A stretch of 64,000 bases of DNA from Ephydatia muelleri (GCA_013339895.1 JABACO010000017.1:3556118-3620117); one strand, 5' to 3'; counted from the first letter of the stretch, positions 45,935 to 57,872 are shown. The notes: generated from the sequence alone by a model not told the origin. A program made the numbers and translations.

Positions 45935-46660
45935 ATGGCTGGTATCCGCATTGAACCGCCTGAACCGTTCGTTTTCGCCAAACCAGATGGGTGGCCACAG
46001 TGGAAATGATGCTTTGAGCAGTTTATTATTGCTTCAGGGGTTTCAGAGGAGAGCGAACTGAGAAAGGTTAGTACGCTTCTCTATTGTCTGGGACCAGACG
46101 CAGAGGATGTCCTAGTCTCGACAATCATTAATTCTGTAGAAAGGAAGAAATACTTTGATGTAGTGAAGAAACTTGATGACTTCTTCAAGGTTAGAAGGAA
46201 TATAATGTTTGAGCGCGCTCGCTTCAATCGACGCAGTCAGTTAGACGGAGAGACAGTTGATCAGTACATAGCTGTCTTGCACAACCTTGCCAAGAATTGT
46301 GACTATGGGAAGCTAAAGTCTGAACTTATCAGAGACAGAATTGTGGTTGGAATTCGAGACTCTGCATTATCGCAACGTCTTCAGCTTGATCCAGACTTAA
46401 CACTTGAGAAGGCAATGAGAGTAGCCCGTCAGTGGGAGGCAGTACAAGAACAGCAAGAAATACTTAGAGAAGCTGCAGACTCTAAAGAGCTAGATTCTAC
46501 TGTGATCAAGCACAAGCAACAGCTACAAACTGGGCAAAGCCACCTCAGTAGATGTTTGTGTTGTGGTAGAGATCACCATCAAAATGGAAGATGTCCAGTA
46601 AGAGCTGCAGTATGCTTTAAGTGCCAAAAGAAAGGGCATCAAAACGAGTGGAACAGCTAC
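45935..46660 (+). pseudogene. Inner gypsy gag
   Basis: The ATG at 45935 is 12 bases after the LTR; a TGA follows about 24 codons later. The frame continues (46163-46650) with RRNIMFERARFNRRSQLDGE, TVDQYIAVLHNLAKNCDYG, RDRIVVGIRDSALSQRLQLD and ends in two Cys motifs, CLCCGRDHHQNGRC and CFKCQKKGH. This is the usual retrotransposon Gag capsid plus zinc-knuckle arrangement. A frameshift at the second knuckle leads into pol. Confidence 0.8.
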
Positions 46661-48141
46661 ATACAAGCAGTGCAGAGAGGGAAATTGAAGATGGGCTGTT
46701 TATTGAAGCAATTGGTGATGAGGATGAAATAACGGCATGGTTTGCATCTGTACAGCTTAATGGCAAGACAGTGCAATTTAAACTGGACACTGGTTCAGAA
46801 GTTACAGTTATTTCCTGCAACACATTTAAGACCCTTGGGTGTCAAGAGTTGAAGACTTCATCCAAAATTCTGTATGGACCTGGTAAACAGCCGTTAGATG
46901 TTATGGGGCAGTTTCTGGCCAAAATCACATACAAGGATGCTCACTCACAGGAACCAATCTTTGTCGTGAGAGGACTGAACTCAAACTTACTTGGGTTACC
47001 AGCACTTAGAGCTCTGCAATTAGTTGCAAGAACTGATGCAATTAGTCAGTATGAGGAACAGATCTATCAGAAATATCCACACTTATTCACTGGATTGGGA
47101 ACACTAGGACCAGAGTACACTATAAAGTTAAAGGCTAATGCCTTGCCATATGCACTGAGTATGCCCAGAAGTGTCCCGCTACCTTTGAGAGACAAAGTCA
47201 AGAAAGAACTTGATAGGATGGAAAGCATGGGTGTTATATCCAGAGTAGATGGTCCTTCTGAGTGGTGTGCTGGAATGGTTGTGGTACCTAAAATGGGATC
47301 TGAATCTGTCCGTATATGTGTGGATTTGAGGCCTTTGAACGAGAGCGTGCTGAGGGACAATTTCCCACTCCCCAAAGTTGATGAGAATCTAGCAAAATTG
47401 AGTGGGGCCACTGTATTTAGCAAGCTTGATGCTAATTGTGGCTTCTGGCAAATTCCACTTGCTAAGCATGTTCAACTCCTCACGACGTTCATAACACATT
47501 TTGGTAGATACTGTTTCACGAAGCTTCCTTTTGGTATTTCATGTGCTCCTGAGCTGTTTCAGAAGAAGATGAGTGATATCCTCCAGGATATAGAAGGAAA
47601 ACTCTGCCAGATGGATGATGTGCTGGTATTCGGCAGTAGTCAAGAGGAGCATGATGACCGACTCAAAGCAGTATTAAAGAGAATTGAGGAAGCAGGTATG
47701 ACGTTAAACCCTGACAAATGTGCCTTTTCAAGACACCAAATCAAATTCCTTGGCCATATAGTGGACTAGAGATGAATTCAAGCAGATCCTGAGAAGACAT
47801 CTGCCATCCTGAAACTGCCAACGCCAAAGAATATTGCAGAGCTACGACGTTTGTTAGGCATGGTGAATCAATTGAATCAATTTGGAAAGTTTTCACCCCA
47901 CATTGCAGAGATTACTAAACCTCTAAGGGAGCTTCTGAGTTCAAGAAACTGCTGGTTATGGGGCTCTAAACATGACAAGGCATTTTTGAAGTTAAAGACG
48001 GAGGTAACCAAACTATCAATTCTTGCTCACTACTACCCTCAGTGTGAAGTAAAAATTTCAGCAGATGCATCGTCTTTTGGTCTGGGTGCAGCTCTATTGC
48101 AGAAAGAAAACAATGAGTGGAGACCAGTTGCATTTGCTTCG
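46621..48141 (+). pseudogene. Inner gypsy protease, reverse transcriptase, RNase H (part)
   Basis: Protease: KLDTGSEVTVIS. RT: RICVDLRPLNES, FPLPKVDENLAKLSGATVFS, KLDANCGFWQIPL, FTKLPFGISCAPELFQKKMS and QMDDVLVFG (Gln in place of the usual Tyr). A TAG at 47767-47769 interrupts; the frame then continues with LRRLLGMVNQLNQFGKF and RNase H ISADASSFGLGAALLQ. It ends abruptly at 48141 where the inverted segment begins. Confidence 0.85.
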
Positions 48142-49625
48142 GGACTACCATTAAGTGATGACGATTTTGTCGCAGTGTACGACCATCTGGAGTCTCAATA
48201 ATATAGGACCTAGGGGTATTCGCTTTTGAAAGAACATGACCTTTTGTTAATTTCTTCTCAGTGGCTACTCTAAATTCTGTGTTGTGTTGTAAATCAGATA
48301 ATAACCGAGTTCTGTGCCGCCGGTCATAATCTGCTTTCTGATGACATTTAAACTGCTGCTCTTTTATTCGAAATTGTTTCAAGTGGGCCCAATCTGGTGT
48401 TAGCTGGCTTACAGTTTGGGGTAGAGTGGTGCGAATTTGTCTACCAAACAGAAGCTCTGCTGGACTTAGTCCACACCATGGAAATGGTGTAGCTTGATAA
48501 TTCAACAGAGCTAGGAATGGATCCTCTGCATCCAGTAGCAAGGACTTCACTGTTTTCACAGCTCGTTCTGCCTGTCCATGACCTCTTGGATAATGCGGAC
48601 TACTAGTTGCATGTCTAAATCCATACTGCAAGGCAAACTCTTTCATTTCCTGTGAGGAATACTAGGGTCCATTGTCACTTATAAATTCTTCTGGTATACC
48701 GTGCCAAGTAAACACAGACTTCAACACAGAAATGACCTTGGTAGATGTGGTAGTGGAAGGTAACTGTATTACTTCCGGATATCTTGAAAACGAATCAACA
48801 ACCAAAAGATATTTATTGCCTTTCATTTCAAACAGATCAGAACTTACTCTCTGCCAAGGGTATGCTGGTAGTTCCAAAGAAATCATTGGTTCAACAACCA
48901 AAGGATTCTTTAGACTGCAAATGAGACAATTTTGCACCGTTGACAAAATTTGCTAGGCCAAACCTGGCCACCATACTGCATTTCTGCTCTAAGACGACAA
49001 CGTTGTATTCCCAGGTGACCAGAGTGTATCCTTTGAACAGTGACTGTCTGCAGTGATCTTGGGACTACAATACGTTTACCATACAGGAGTAAGTCATTAC
49101 ACACACTCAGCTCATCCCGAACAAACCAGTAAGGTTGTAGTTCACCCGGAATATATTGCTTTGAAGGCCATCCAGAAAGACAGTATTGCCTTATGCAAGA
49201 ACATACAGAGTCATTGATTTGAGCAGTACGAAACTTAATGAGCATTGATTGGACTATTGGAATTGCATCAGTAATCGCATCTGCAAATGACTCTACTTCC
49301 TGATCTGTGAACTTGCTTCCACCTTCTGACACAGAATATGAGCAAGGAGCTCGCGAAAGTGTATCAGCGGTAAACAATGATTTTCCAGCCACATGCTCAA
49401 TACTATAGTCATATCTCCCTAAATGAAGCCGAAATCGTAAAATTCGGGGGGGGGCAGAGTATCAAGGCATTTAGATGTCAGCAGTGGCACTAACGGTTTG
49501 TGATCTGTCTCAATTCCAAATCTCTTACCGATCACAAAACATGAGAACTTATCACATGCCCAAACGATAGCAAGCGCCTCTTTCTCTATTTGCGCATAGC
49601 ATGGCTCTGTCTCTGTCATCCGTCT
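48142..49625 (-). pseudogene. Inverted segment of inner gypsy: RNase H end plus integrase
   Basis: On the minus strand from 49625: RNase H motifs CYAQIEKEALAIVWACDKFS and DHKPL; KSLFTADTLSRAP; zinc region HSGHLGIQRCRLRAE; integrase core with D in SSDLFEMKGNK, D in ISDNGP and E in GQAERAVKTVK; and a C-terminal TPRSYIIETPDGRTLRQNRH-type tail. These are exactly the domains that should follow the plus-strand part, in the opposite orientation. A stop lies between the second D block and the E block. Confidence 0.85.
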
Positions 49626-49852
49626 CACAGGGTGAAGAATTGTATGAACTGCAAGATGAACAAGATGGAAGGTTGGAACATAATGAGCAAGAAGAGGGAA
49701 CTGCAAATGGACCAGACCCAGAAGAACCAGCTGAAAAAGAAGTAAAAGATGCTGCTGTACCTGTACTTGAGAAAAGACATACTCGGACCAGAAGCCCAAT
49801 TGCAACACGATCTAGAACTGGAACTGCTATTAGACCTCCAGACAGATTATAG
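49626..49852 (+). pseudogene. Inner gypsy pol C-terminal tail, native orientation
   Basis: A plus-strand acidic tail (QGEELYELQDEQDG...) ending RTRSPIATRSRTGTAI and PPDRL with a stop, 20-odd bases before the 3' LTR. Such endings are common in gypsy Pol. It shows the element resumes its original orientation after the inverted block. Confidence 0.7.
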
Positions 49853-49875
49853 TCAGGCAGACTTTGGAACAGAGT

Positions 49876-49941
49876 TGTAGTATAATGTTATAGTGCGCAT
49901 GCGCAGTGTATGATTCAAATTAATGTCTCGATGATACTACA
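49876..49941 (+). repeat. 3' LTR of inner gypsy element (66 bp)
   Basis: Same length as the 5' LTR with a few substitutions (GCGCATGCGCAG versus GCGCATGTGCAG; ATTCAAAT versus ATTCTAAT). Followed by CAAAC. Confidence 0.85.
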
Positions 49942-51235
49942 CAAACCAGGTGCCACACCTGAAGGAATAATAGTCCCATTTTTCAATGCCTCAACCACCT
50001 TCCCCAATCGAGGATCCTCAACCTGTGCCCTAAGAAGTGACTGTAGTGTATCCCTTGAAAGAAGCTCTTCAATTGCCGTCACAGAAATGCTATCTCCAAT
50101 TTCTCTTGATGGGATTCGGGACAAAGTATCTGCATTCATGTGATATCTGCCAAGCTTGTACTGGAAAAATCAAGGTTGAATTGTTGGAGAAAGATCAACC
50201 ATCTAGTGAGACGTCCTCCAATATCTTTGAGGCCTCTGAGACTTGTAAGAGGATTATGATCAGTAATAAGCCTACAGGAAAACCCATACACATATGGATA
50301 AAATTCCTTTAAGGCAGATACTACAGCCAATGCCTCTCGCTCAGTAGTATAGTTCCTCTCAGTCTTTTGCAATTTTCTACTCCAATATGCAATCACACGT
50401 TCCTGACCCTCCTGCATTTGACTTAGTACAGCTCCAATTGCAGAGTCAGAAGCATCCGTATACAGTAGAAATTGCAACTGAAAATTAGGGTAAGCAAGAA
50501 TAGGTGGTGCAACTAATCTGGACTTGAGATCCTTAAAAGCAGCCTGACATGAAGAGGTCCACGTGAAACACTTGTCATTTTCCTTGCTCAGCAGTTTAAA
50601 CAATGGCGCTGCAATTTCAGAATAGCCTTTAACAAATCTGTGATAATAGTTGCAGAGACCCATAAACTACATTACCTCCCTTGCATTTTTTGGAATAGGA
50701 TAGTTTGCCACTACATCTGTCTTAGCTGGATCGGGACAAATACCCTTATCAGAAACCACATGACCTAGATACTTGACAGCCTTCTGTACAAAGTGGCACT
50801 TCTCCGACCTCAGCTTCAACCTAGCACCTTGCAGCTTTAGAAAAACCCTTTCCAGACAATCCAGATGCTCCTGGAAGGTAGAGCTGAAAACAATAATGTC
50901 ATCAATGTAGATGAGACATTGCTCCCCGGTAAGTCCAGCCAGGACACACTCCATCAGCCTTTGGAAAGTGGCAGGAGCATTTGTGAGTCCAAAAGGCATG
51001 ACATTGAACTCAAAGTGACCCTTCTCTGTGGAAAATGCATTTTTTTGTCACCCTCCTCTATCTCTACTTGCCAGTAGCCAGAAGCAAGATCTAGTGTTGT
51101 GAAAAGAGCTGATCCAGCTAGCGACTCCAAAGTTACATCAATTCTTGGAAGAGGATAAGCATCCTGATGTGTAGCAGCATTCAACTGTCGGTAATCAATG
51201 CAGAACTGCCATGAACCTTTTTTTTTCACCATCAC
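49942..51235 (-). pseudogene. Outer gypsy RT, RNase H and start of integrase
   Basis: RT: WQFCIDYRQLNAATHQDAYP, LPRIDVTLESLAGSALFTTL, DLASGYWQVEI, a frameshift, then MPFGLTNAPATFQRLME and IYIDDIIVFSS (YIDD). RNase H: LLYTDASDSAIGAVLSQ, TEREALAVVSALKEFYPY, DHNPLTSL. The integrase N-terminal part runs to 49942, where the inner element starts. The frameshift around 51000-51060 and another near 50663 break the ORF. Confidence 0.85.
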
Positions 51236-52280
51236 TACAGGAGATGACCAAGGGCTACTACTGCTCCTCTTGACAGCATCTTTTCTACTTCATTTATATT
51301 CCTCTTCAAACTTTCTGGTTGGCGACGTATTGGCTGTCTGATTGGGCGTCCAGAAGTACTGATACTGTGCTTCACAACACTAGTTCTTCCCAGTTCTCCA
51401 TTCTCTGAGACAAACAAGTCACCAAACTTGTCTAGAAGATTTCTCAATTTTTGTTTCTCCTTTTCTGAAACCTCCGAACAATCCAAATTCAGCTTCACTC
51501 CAGCAGATTTGGAGTCACCAAAAACTAATGCTGCCATATTACTGTTTTCCAGTAAAAGTAGATCATTTTGTGGCACAAACACACCCAACTGAACTCCTCT
51601 ATACACTTTCACTGCACAAGGGCTCACGTTCATCACCTGCACCATGATAGAGCCATCAGATGACACATGGCCTAAGGAGCGAGCCACACAAAGATGCTTT
51701 GGTAATTTTACAGCAGGTTCAATCATCCCGTCTAGCTCTGTTGGAATACAGAACTCCTCCTTTAAAGTAGCAACAACCACACGTACAGAACGCCCCTAGA
51801 TCTCTGCGTCCTCCGAAGCATGGACTTGATGCTATTCTTCCCGTTGCTTGAGGTTTCTTCCTGAGTGGGGACCATAACCGACTCATTTTCCAAGTGAAGT
51901 GTGTTAGTCCTAAAATCCATGACAGCCTTGTTGCTTCTAAGAAAGTCAACACCCAGTATGCACTCAAATGTTAAATCCTTAACAACTATGAACGTATGAG
52001 CTGCTCGAAACCTTCCCAGAGAGACGCCAATATTCACTTGACCCATCACTTTCAAAGAAAGACCATTTGCACCAATTGCCGTTTTAGACGTAGCTGTCAA
52101 CGATTTCCTGCTCCTATCGTCCAATGCATCATTCTGAATCACAGACAAAGCTGCACCTGAGTCTAGAAGTATTTGCATACATCTGTGCCCTACATTTCCA
52201 CCAGCAAAAAGTAATGAATTCATAGTAGACGTATTACATCCAAAGATAAATGGCTGCTGTACAGATTTGTGAACATTCAT
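51236..52280 (-). pseudogene. Outer gypsy protease region
   Basis: Contains ILLDSGAALSVIQNDALDD, the D-S-G-A aspartic protease loop, followed by GVDFLRSNKAVMDF. A frameshift near 51765 leads to a linker with DLFVSENGELGRTSVVKHSI, the usual region just before RT, and RRQPESLKRNINEVEKMLSR. Confidence 0.75.
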
Positions 52281-53130
52281 CGGTTCCCAGGCCTCCCGCC
52301 GTTCACCTTTCCGGTAGGCCCATTGAAGTTTAAAGGACAGTATCTTTTAATGTGTCCCTCCTTTCCACAAAGATAACATGTTGGGCTCGATCTGTTTTCT
52401 GTTTCACTGGTTGAACGATACTGCTGCTTTTGTCCAGCAACTCGGGGTTTCCGTTCCCAAGATCTTGCTTCGGCACCATCAGAACGTAGTGCCACGCTTT
52501 GAATCTTAGCCTCCAGGTTTCCCAACCTTTCAGCCAGCGCCTTGATAACCACCTGCAGCCCTGTGTCGTTATCCCTCTGTGGCTCCTTTACAACACCTAC
52601 CTTCACTTGCTCTTCCGGCATTACCCCAGCTACGTGTAGTTCTAATACACCTTCATCTCCACAGCAGCATCTGTGACATTCTGCAAGGTGTCTGGCTTAC
52701 CTCGCAATATTATAGCAGTTGTTTGCTAATGGGAGTCTTCAGTCCCATCACAAAGCGTTGAAGGAGAATGCCAGAAGTGACACTTTCTTCAGGGTACGCC
52801 TGCCGGAACAAGTTCTTCAAGTTCATTGCACACTTTCTCGTGTTCCAGTTGCGAACGCGCCATAAACAACCGTCCTGCCTCTAATGGGTCCCGACACAGG
52901 CGTAGACGCTTGGCTAACTCGTCCTTCACAGAATTCGCACTCTTCTTCGTTTCCGTGTCAAGGTCGACATAGCATTCAACCAGCTTGCCCCGTAAAAGCG
53001 TAGGTAGAATGAGCGCTTGCTTTTCCGGACTCTACTCGTTAGCAGCCGCGACCAACTCAAAACGGATCCATGCCGCTTGATAATCCTCAACAGTAATTTC
53101 CGGAAGTGGAATTCCCAATTTCTCTGCCAT
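52277..53130 (-). pseudogene. Outer gypsy gag
   Basis: Starts with ATG at 53130 (MAEKLGIPLPEITVEDYQAA), has an in-frame TAG at 53044-53042 and more stops around 52650. A capsid-like region with RLRLCRDPLEAGRLFMARSQ follows, and the zinc knuckle CYLCGKEGHIKRYC ends it near 52370. The start is just inside the primer site, as expected of Gag. Confidence 0.7.
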
Positions 53131-53162
53131 TTTGTATTAAGATCCCACTTCTGACACCAATT

Positions 53163-53207
53163 TGTTACGTGGGTTAGTCACTATCCAATCCTCAGAATAT
53201 AATGGCA
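53163..53207 (-). repeat. Truncated 5' LTR of outer gypsy element
   Basis: 45 bases identical to the inner end of the 44268-44396 LTR (TGTTACGTGGGTTAGTCACT and on). The outer 84 bases are missing; unrelated sequence with a coiled-coil-like frame follows at 53208. Confidence 0.8.
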
Positions 53208-53360
53208 ATTTAGAGAGCAAGAAAGTTCGATGGGATCAAGAAAAGGGAAAATTGGAAGATAATCAAAGTGTGCATGGCTTCGTTATTAGAGAATGGGGTT
53301 AAAATATATATAGAAGTTTGACTGGTGTACAAAGTACAGAAACAGCTTTGTACTGTACTG

Positions 53361-53623
53361 TGTAGTATTGTCATTTATTGTGTAATTGGAATTGCCTAGT
53401 TTAACCCTTGAGAACATTCTAGAAGATTTATCGGAGGTACTTAAAGCTACCGCAGAGGAAGCAGATCATTTGGAGGCTGGCATACCTTACGGATGGACGG
53501 AGGGGCGAACTGATGTTATTTGTGTGCCTATGGCTGTGTGATTCTTATCGCTGCTCTAAGCTGATATTGATTCCTAAACAGGCTGTCATTGGGTCACGAG
53601 CGCGGGTATTCCAGTACTTCACA
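53361..53623 (+). repeat. Solo LTR of the third gypsy family
   Basis: Starts TGTAGTATTGTC and ends CTTCACA, 263 bp, closely similar to the LTRs at 57487 and 61768. Flanked by TACTG at 53356-53360 and 53624-53628. No internal gypsy sequence remains, so it arose by LTR-LTR recombination. Confidence 0.9.
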
Positions 53624-56600
53624 TACTGATAGTGGGTTGACAGTATAAAACAAGGTGTAAATCAAGGTTTATACGCTAAAATAGTTATTAGCCCTTACAT
53701 GGCAGAGTGCTGAAAGAAGGAATATCATTACACGGCTAATAACCCATTGTAGCTTATGAACTGAGGTTACACCTATCTGTCCTTTTACACCAGTCACACC
53801 TACTGTATATCCAATCATTGGTGGGTGTATGCATACATTATAGCTGTGCAGTGCCTGTGTATCTGTAATGCACTTCACAAAGTAAAAAGACACTCAAAAA
53901 AAAAAAAAAAAAAAAACGGATGATGTGATCTGAGCCTATTATTTCGTTCCCAGACCCATAGTACGTGTCACTATGTTTCGGTATGGGAACGAGACCAGGT
54001 TACACTGTTGTAGTCTACGCCATTATATGTTATGCTGTGTGTTTTGCGGGGAGTGTGCAGCAGCCAATCTGCTAAGAAGTTCGTGGAGAGCTATAGATAG
54101 ACTTTTCCAATATCCCTGCCGGTTGTATGTATGCCCCATGTCACGTGATATGACTCGCCTTTGAAGCTGTCCGCGTAGATCGGACCATCCAACTCACCCG
54201 CATTTTGCGGGTGTCACCCGCAATTGAAAGGATTCACCCGCTCACCCGCACAGCAATGCAATCACCCGCATTTTTAGAAAAGCATAAATATTTAACCCGA
54301 ATTATTAGTAATCAGGACTAACATAGTCTATATTACTAGTAATGTGTTGATAGTCACGTGTGTGCATATCGTACCGTAAATATGGTGTATATCCGATTGG
54401 ATTAGCTAAGAGTTAATAAAAGCAAAATCTGAAGCATGACTAGGGTAGTGATCGCCACTTGCGACAACGTCAGGAGTGTTCGCCACCCCCCTGTTTATTC
54501 TACAGAGCAACGTTACTTGCGTAAAACTGTGTATGGTACTAACAAAGGAGCATATTAGGGTTGTTTTAAACTCATATAGAAAGATCCAAACTTATTATTT
54601 TATGCGCTATTAAAAGTGGGGGTGGCGACTACTCCCCCCACTGTAAAAAATGAGTGCTATCCGAACACGTCTTTTGGTGTTGTATTAGCACTAGTGGCGT
54701 GCTATGTAAACACTGTTTTGATAAACAATTACATTCACAACGAGTATATGATATTCAGGTTGATACAACAGTATTCATTATCCACCCACAACGCTAAAAT
54801 TGTATTCAATTCACTGATTTCAGAATCAAATGGGTGTTTCTAGACAGCTTCTGGCAAAATCATAAAAAATCAGGCATGTATTAATTTTATTAGCAAATAT
54901 CTATACACAACACCTTATAATCATTCTCAGAAGGAAGAATTTAATATATAAAATATAATTATTTACAGATCAATCTGAGTTGTTTCTGGTAGGGAAGGAG
55001 TATCAGATTATCAGCATGTTCAATTAGGTTGGTATACTGCATAGACATGAAAGTGATGCAGTGACACAGTTTGGCTGCCTAGTCTGCTCATTTGGGGCGT
55101 TTATTCTTATCAATGTTGTCAACCAACAATATTAAGTGTTGGGAAACATTATACCTTTTTGGGACAATCATCCTCTAAAACTGAATTATGGTTGATGAAC
55201 ATGAAGAATTACTTTCAACATTCGTCACTGAATAACGATATAGCTGGAGAACTTATGATGTTGGACTCTGATAACACTTCGGAGGGAAACTCATCATTGT
55301 CTGCATATCATCCTCTGTTTCATCAAGCAGAGGATGACAATCAGTTAACATCATTAGTATATTACAGTAAAGTCGATCACATGTGAAATAATTACAGGAA
55401 GATACACCTTAGAGCATCTCATTTCAATCATCTTTTACCATTTAAAAACTTCAGAGACAAAATAAAATTTTCACTCGTCAGTGAATCGAATGCATATGCT
55501 TTGTATAATGGGTAATGCAGAGAATTATTGAAACCATCCTTTTGAATCATTTTTGCTCTTAGAAGCTTACACGGCGCGACAGTGTACCGTATGCAGCCTT
55601 GTATATTGCACCCATACTAATCGATACTCGTCTGCACTCGACACGTGGGCAGTTTTTCATACGTCACGAATGCGGCGCCTGTATACGTCTCAGAACGAAC
55701 ACTTCGCTTATACGTATGATATCGCGGTCTGCATATGGATTCAGTATATTCGTCATCACCTGTCTGCATACTTCAGATGAACGCGTGCAGACTCTGTACA
55801 CGTCATGTATTCGAATCCATTTTCTGTTCTGCATACTTGAAGGCTAGTGCTGAACCACGCCAGTAATAATTCAGAATTTAACGGCAAACTTTAATCAAAT
55901 TACAGCTGAAATACAACTTGGTCAAAAAATAAACAGGTATAGTTCCAAGCTGGCGATCAAAGTCTCCATCACATCTGGATTTTCCTGATGTAGTTAGAAG
56001 GGCACTCTCCGCCTAGCAGAGGCCTCTTGGAAGGCGAGCACGAGCCTCTACTACTCTCGCGGCGACGGTTTCCTTACAAGCACACGCTAAAATATTACAG
56101 AGGTTATGCACAAAGAACTCAGCATTTACTTACTCTCTGACCGCGGTGGTAGCAAGCATGTAAACCTTTGTGACAACTTGAAACGCCGCCTCACTGCATC
56201 TACTGAATCACACACTTGTCCTGGTTTGACATAAGCAACACCGTATAATGTACAGTGTAAACACGCACAACTTACCAGGCCTAGACTGCTTAAGTCCGTT
56301 CGGTATGCCTTTATAACCTCCGCCTGTCACCCGCGTTGTCGGAAACTCTTGGAACTCTTTATCTTGCACAGTTGCACCTCACTGATTCGTCAGTTATATA
56401 GTGATCAAAATCAACAATCCAATTTCTCTTACGTTGGGAACGGCTCCATTAGTACTGTCTCCACCAGTAGTCCAACTTTCCTTTCCTCCTATTTCGTTGG
56501 GAACTCAACCAAGTTGCCTATTTTTGTTTCCTTTGCTCGATCGTGCGTCGTCACCTCCATTAATGACCAACACGTGCAAAACTTAAAACCGAGCATGCGC

Positions 56601-57481
56601 AGATATAATGATATCAAAATTAATTACTCAAATAGGCCTACAGGCTACACCCGCTAGAAATAGTCACAGATGTAGGTATCAGAAGTTTACAATGATTATA
56701 AGGATCCAATAACTTACCTGTGAGTTCGAAATAGTACGCGACTCGGTCGAGGTAATTATAGTAGCCACACTCATATGCGTTTTCATGGGTGTGGTTAAAA
56801 CGGCCTATATTCCTATTTATTGCGCACTATCGTAATTTACGGGCTAAACTACCGCTCGCGATATGGGTGCGGTACGCACCGATACTCAGCCCCAACAATA
56901 CCCATCTGCACACTGCACTGGACAATGACATATCTAGGTACGAGTATGTATATCGGTCCGCACACGTGCATGTCTGGATATGTATCTGCATACCATGGCG
57001 TGGGCAAACTCTGCATATTACTGCATACGATACTATGTCACGCAGTGTTAAGTTCACCACCAACTCAGAAAACCAATCACATTTTCATAACAGTCACCCA
57101 AGTAAATGATTGCAAATCCATTACACTTCTTTTCCTCAGCGTTAGAAGTGTTCTCAATGAGTGGCACATACTATTCATTTCATTTGCCATACATTTATAC
57201 CCGTCCTCTCTGTGAGACTCTTGCAGGAGGTTTTCATGTGTTTTACTAAGCTACACTTTGAGCAGCTATGGAACCAGTGTTTCTTCTTCCTATCAACTTT
57301 TACCAAGTTTGTTTACAGAGTTAGTCAATACGTCAAGTGAACTTGACGATTTCTGTGGATAGTTAACCAGCACAATCTTAGACTAGCTGTTATGGAAGAA
57401 AATGACATGTATAACATGATCATTGCATTCGTATAAATTTAACTCACCAATATACACCGGCAGTAGGGGGAGAAGCCATTG
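53624..57481. other. 3.9-kb stretch without a supported gene
   Basis: Holds a poly-A run (53896-53916), a cluster of CACCCGC words (54190-54275), and a GTAGTGATCGCCAC / GTGGCGACTAC pair about 190 bases apart (54448 and 54622) that may be degenerate inverted ends. Frames at 55553-55847, 56349-56657 and 56789-57215 have no recognised motif. Promoters or exons of unknown genes cannot be excluded. Confidence 0.35.
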
Positions 57482-57486
57482 GTAGT

Positions 57487-57850
57487 TGTAGTAAATGTAT
57501 TGTCATTTATTGTGTAATTGTAATTGCCTAGTTTAACCCTTGAGAACATTCTAGAAGATTTATCGGACGCTGAGCGGAGGAAGCAGATCATTTGGAGGCT
57601 GGCATACCTTACGGATGGAACTGATGTTATTTGTGTGCCTATGGCTGTGTGATTCTTATCGCTGCTCTAAGTTGATATTGATTCCTAAACAAGCTGTCAT
57701 TGGGTCACGAGCGCGGGTATTCCATAGTCTCTTACCCAGACCCTGATTCCCACAGCTGCGGGTGGATTACCACCACTTTTCACGTAGCGGTGATGTAATA
57801 CATTCGCTACTGTGAAAACATGGGTCTGGGTACGAGACTAGGTATTCACA
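57487..57850 (+). repeat. 5' LTR of third gypsy element, with MITE inside
   Basis: Starts TGTAGTAAATG and ends TATTCACA. It is about 248 bp of LTR plus a 116-bp insertion. A primer-site-like GTGGCGACGAGGG follows. Confidence 0.85.
57725..57840. mobile_element. 116-bp MITE inside the 5' LTR
   Basis: The ends TAGTCTCTTACCCAGACCC and GGGTCTGGGTACGAGACTA are near-perfect complements. The two other LTR copies lack it, so it inserted after this element. The interior has a second self-complementary GCGGGTGG..CCACC segment. Confidence 0.85.
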
Positions 57851-57872
57851 GTGGCGACGAGGGTAAAAGTTC

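Larger units (their letters stand above)
45858..49941 (+). mobile_element. Inner Ty3/gypsy element with 66-bp LTRs, inserted in the outer one
   Basis: Bounded by 66-bp LTRs (45858-45923, 49876-49941) and a 5-bp duplication CAAAC (45853-45857, 49942-49946). Order: gag, zinc knuckle, protease, RT, first part of RNase H on the plus strand; then a segment of about 1.48 kb (48142-49625) in reverse orientation carrying the rest of RNase H and the integrase; then a short plus-strand C-terminal tail. Internal stops and frameshifts are also present. Confidence 0.9.
44268..53207 (-). mobile_element. Outer Ty3/gypsy retrotransposon, minus strand, split by inner element
   Basis: Order on the minus strand: truncated 5' LTR (53207-53163), a primer-site-like TGGTGTCAGAAGTGGG just inside, gag (53130-52277), protease (52280-51900), RT (51235-50667), RNase H (50663-50136), integrase (50143-49947, then 45857-44800), 3' LTR (44396-44268). 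The inner plus-strand element occupies 45858-49941. In-frame stops and frameshifts in gag and pol show it is inactive. Confidence 0.85.

Noticed and set aside
55553..57215. Several overlapping 75-131 residue frames
   Set aside because: No domains, no consistent exon boundaries; overlapping frames on both strands point to chance.
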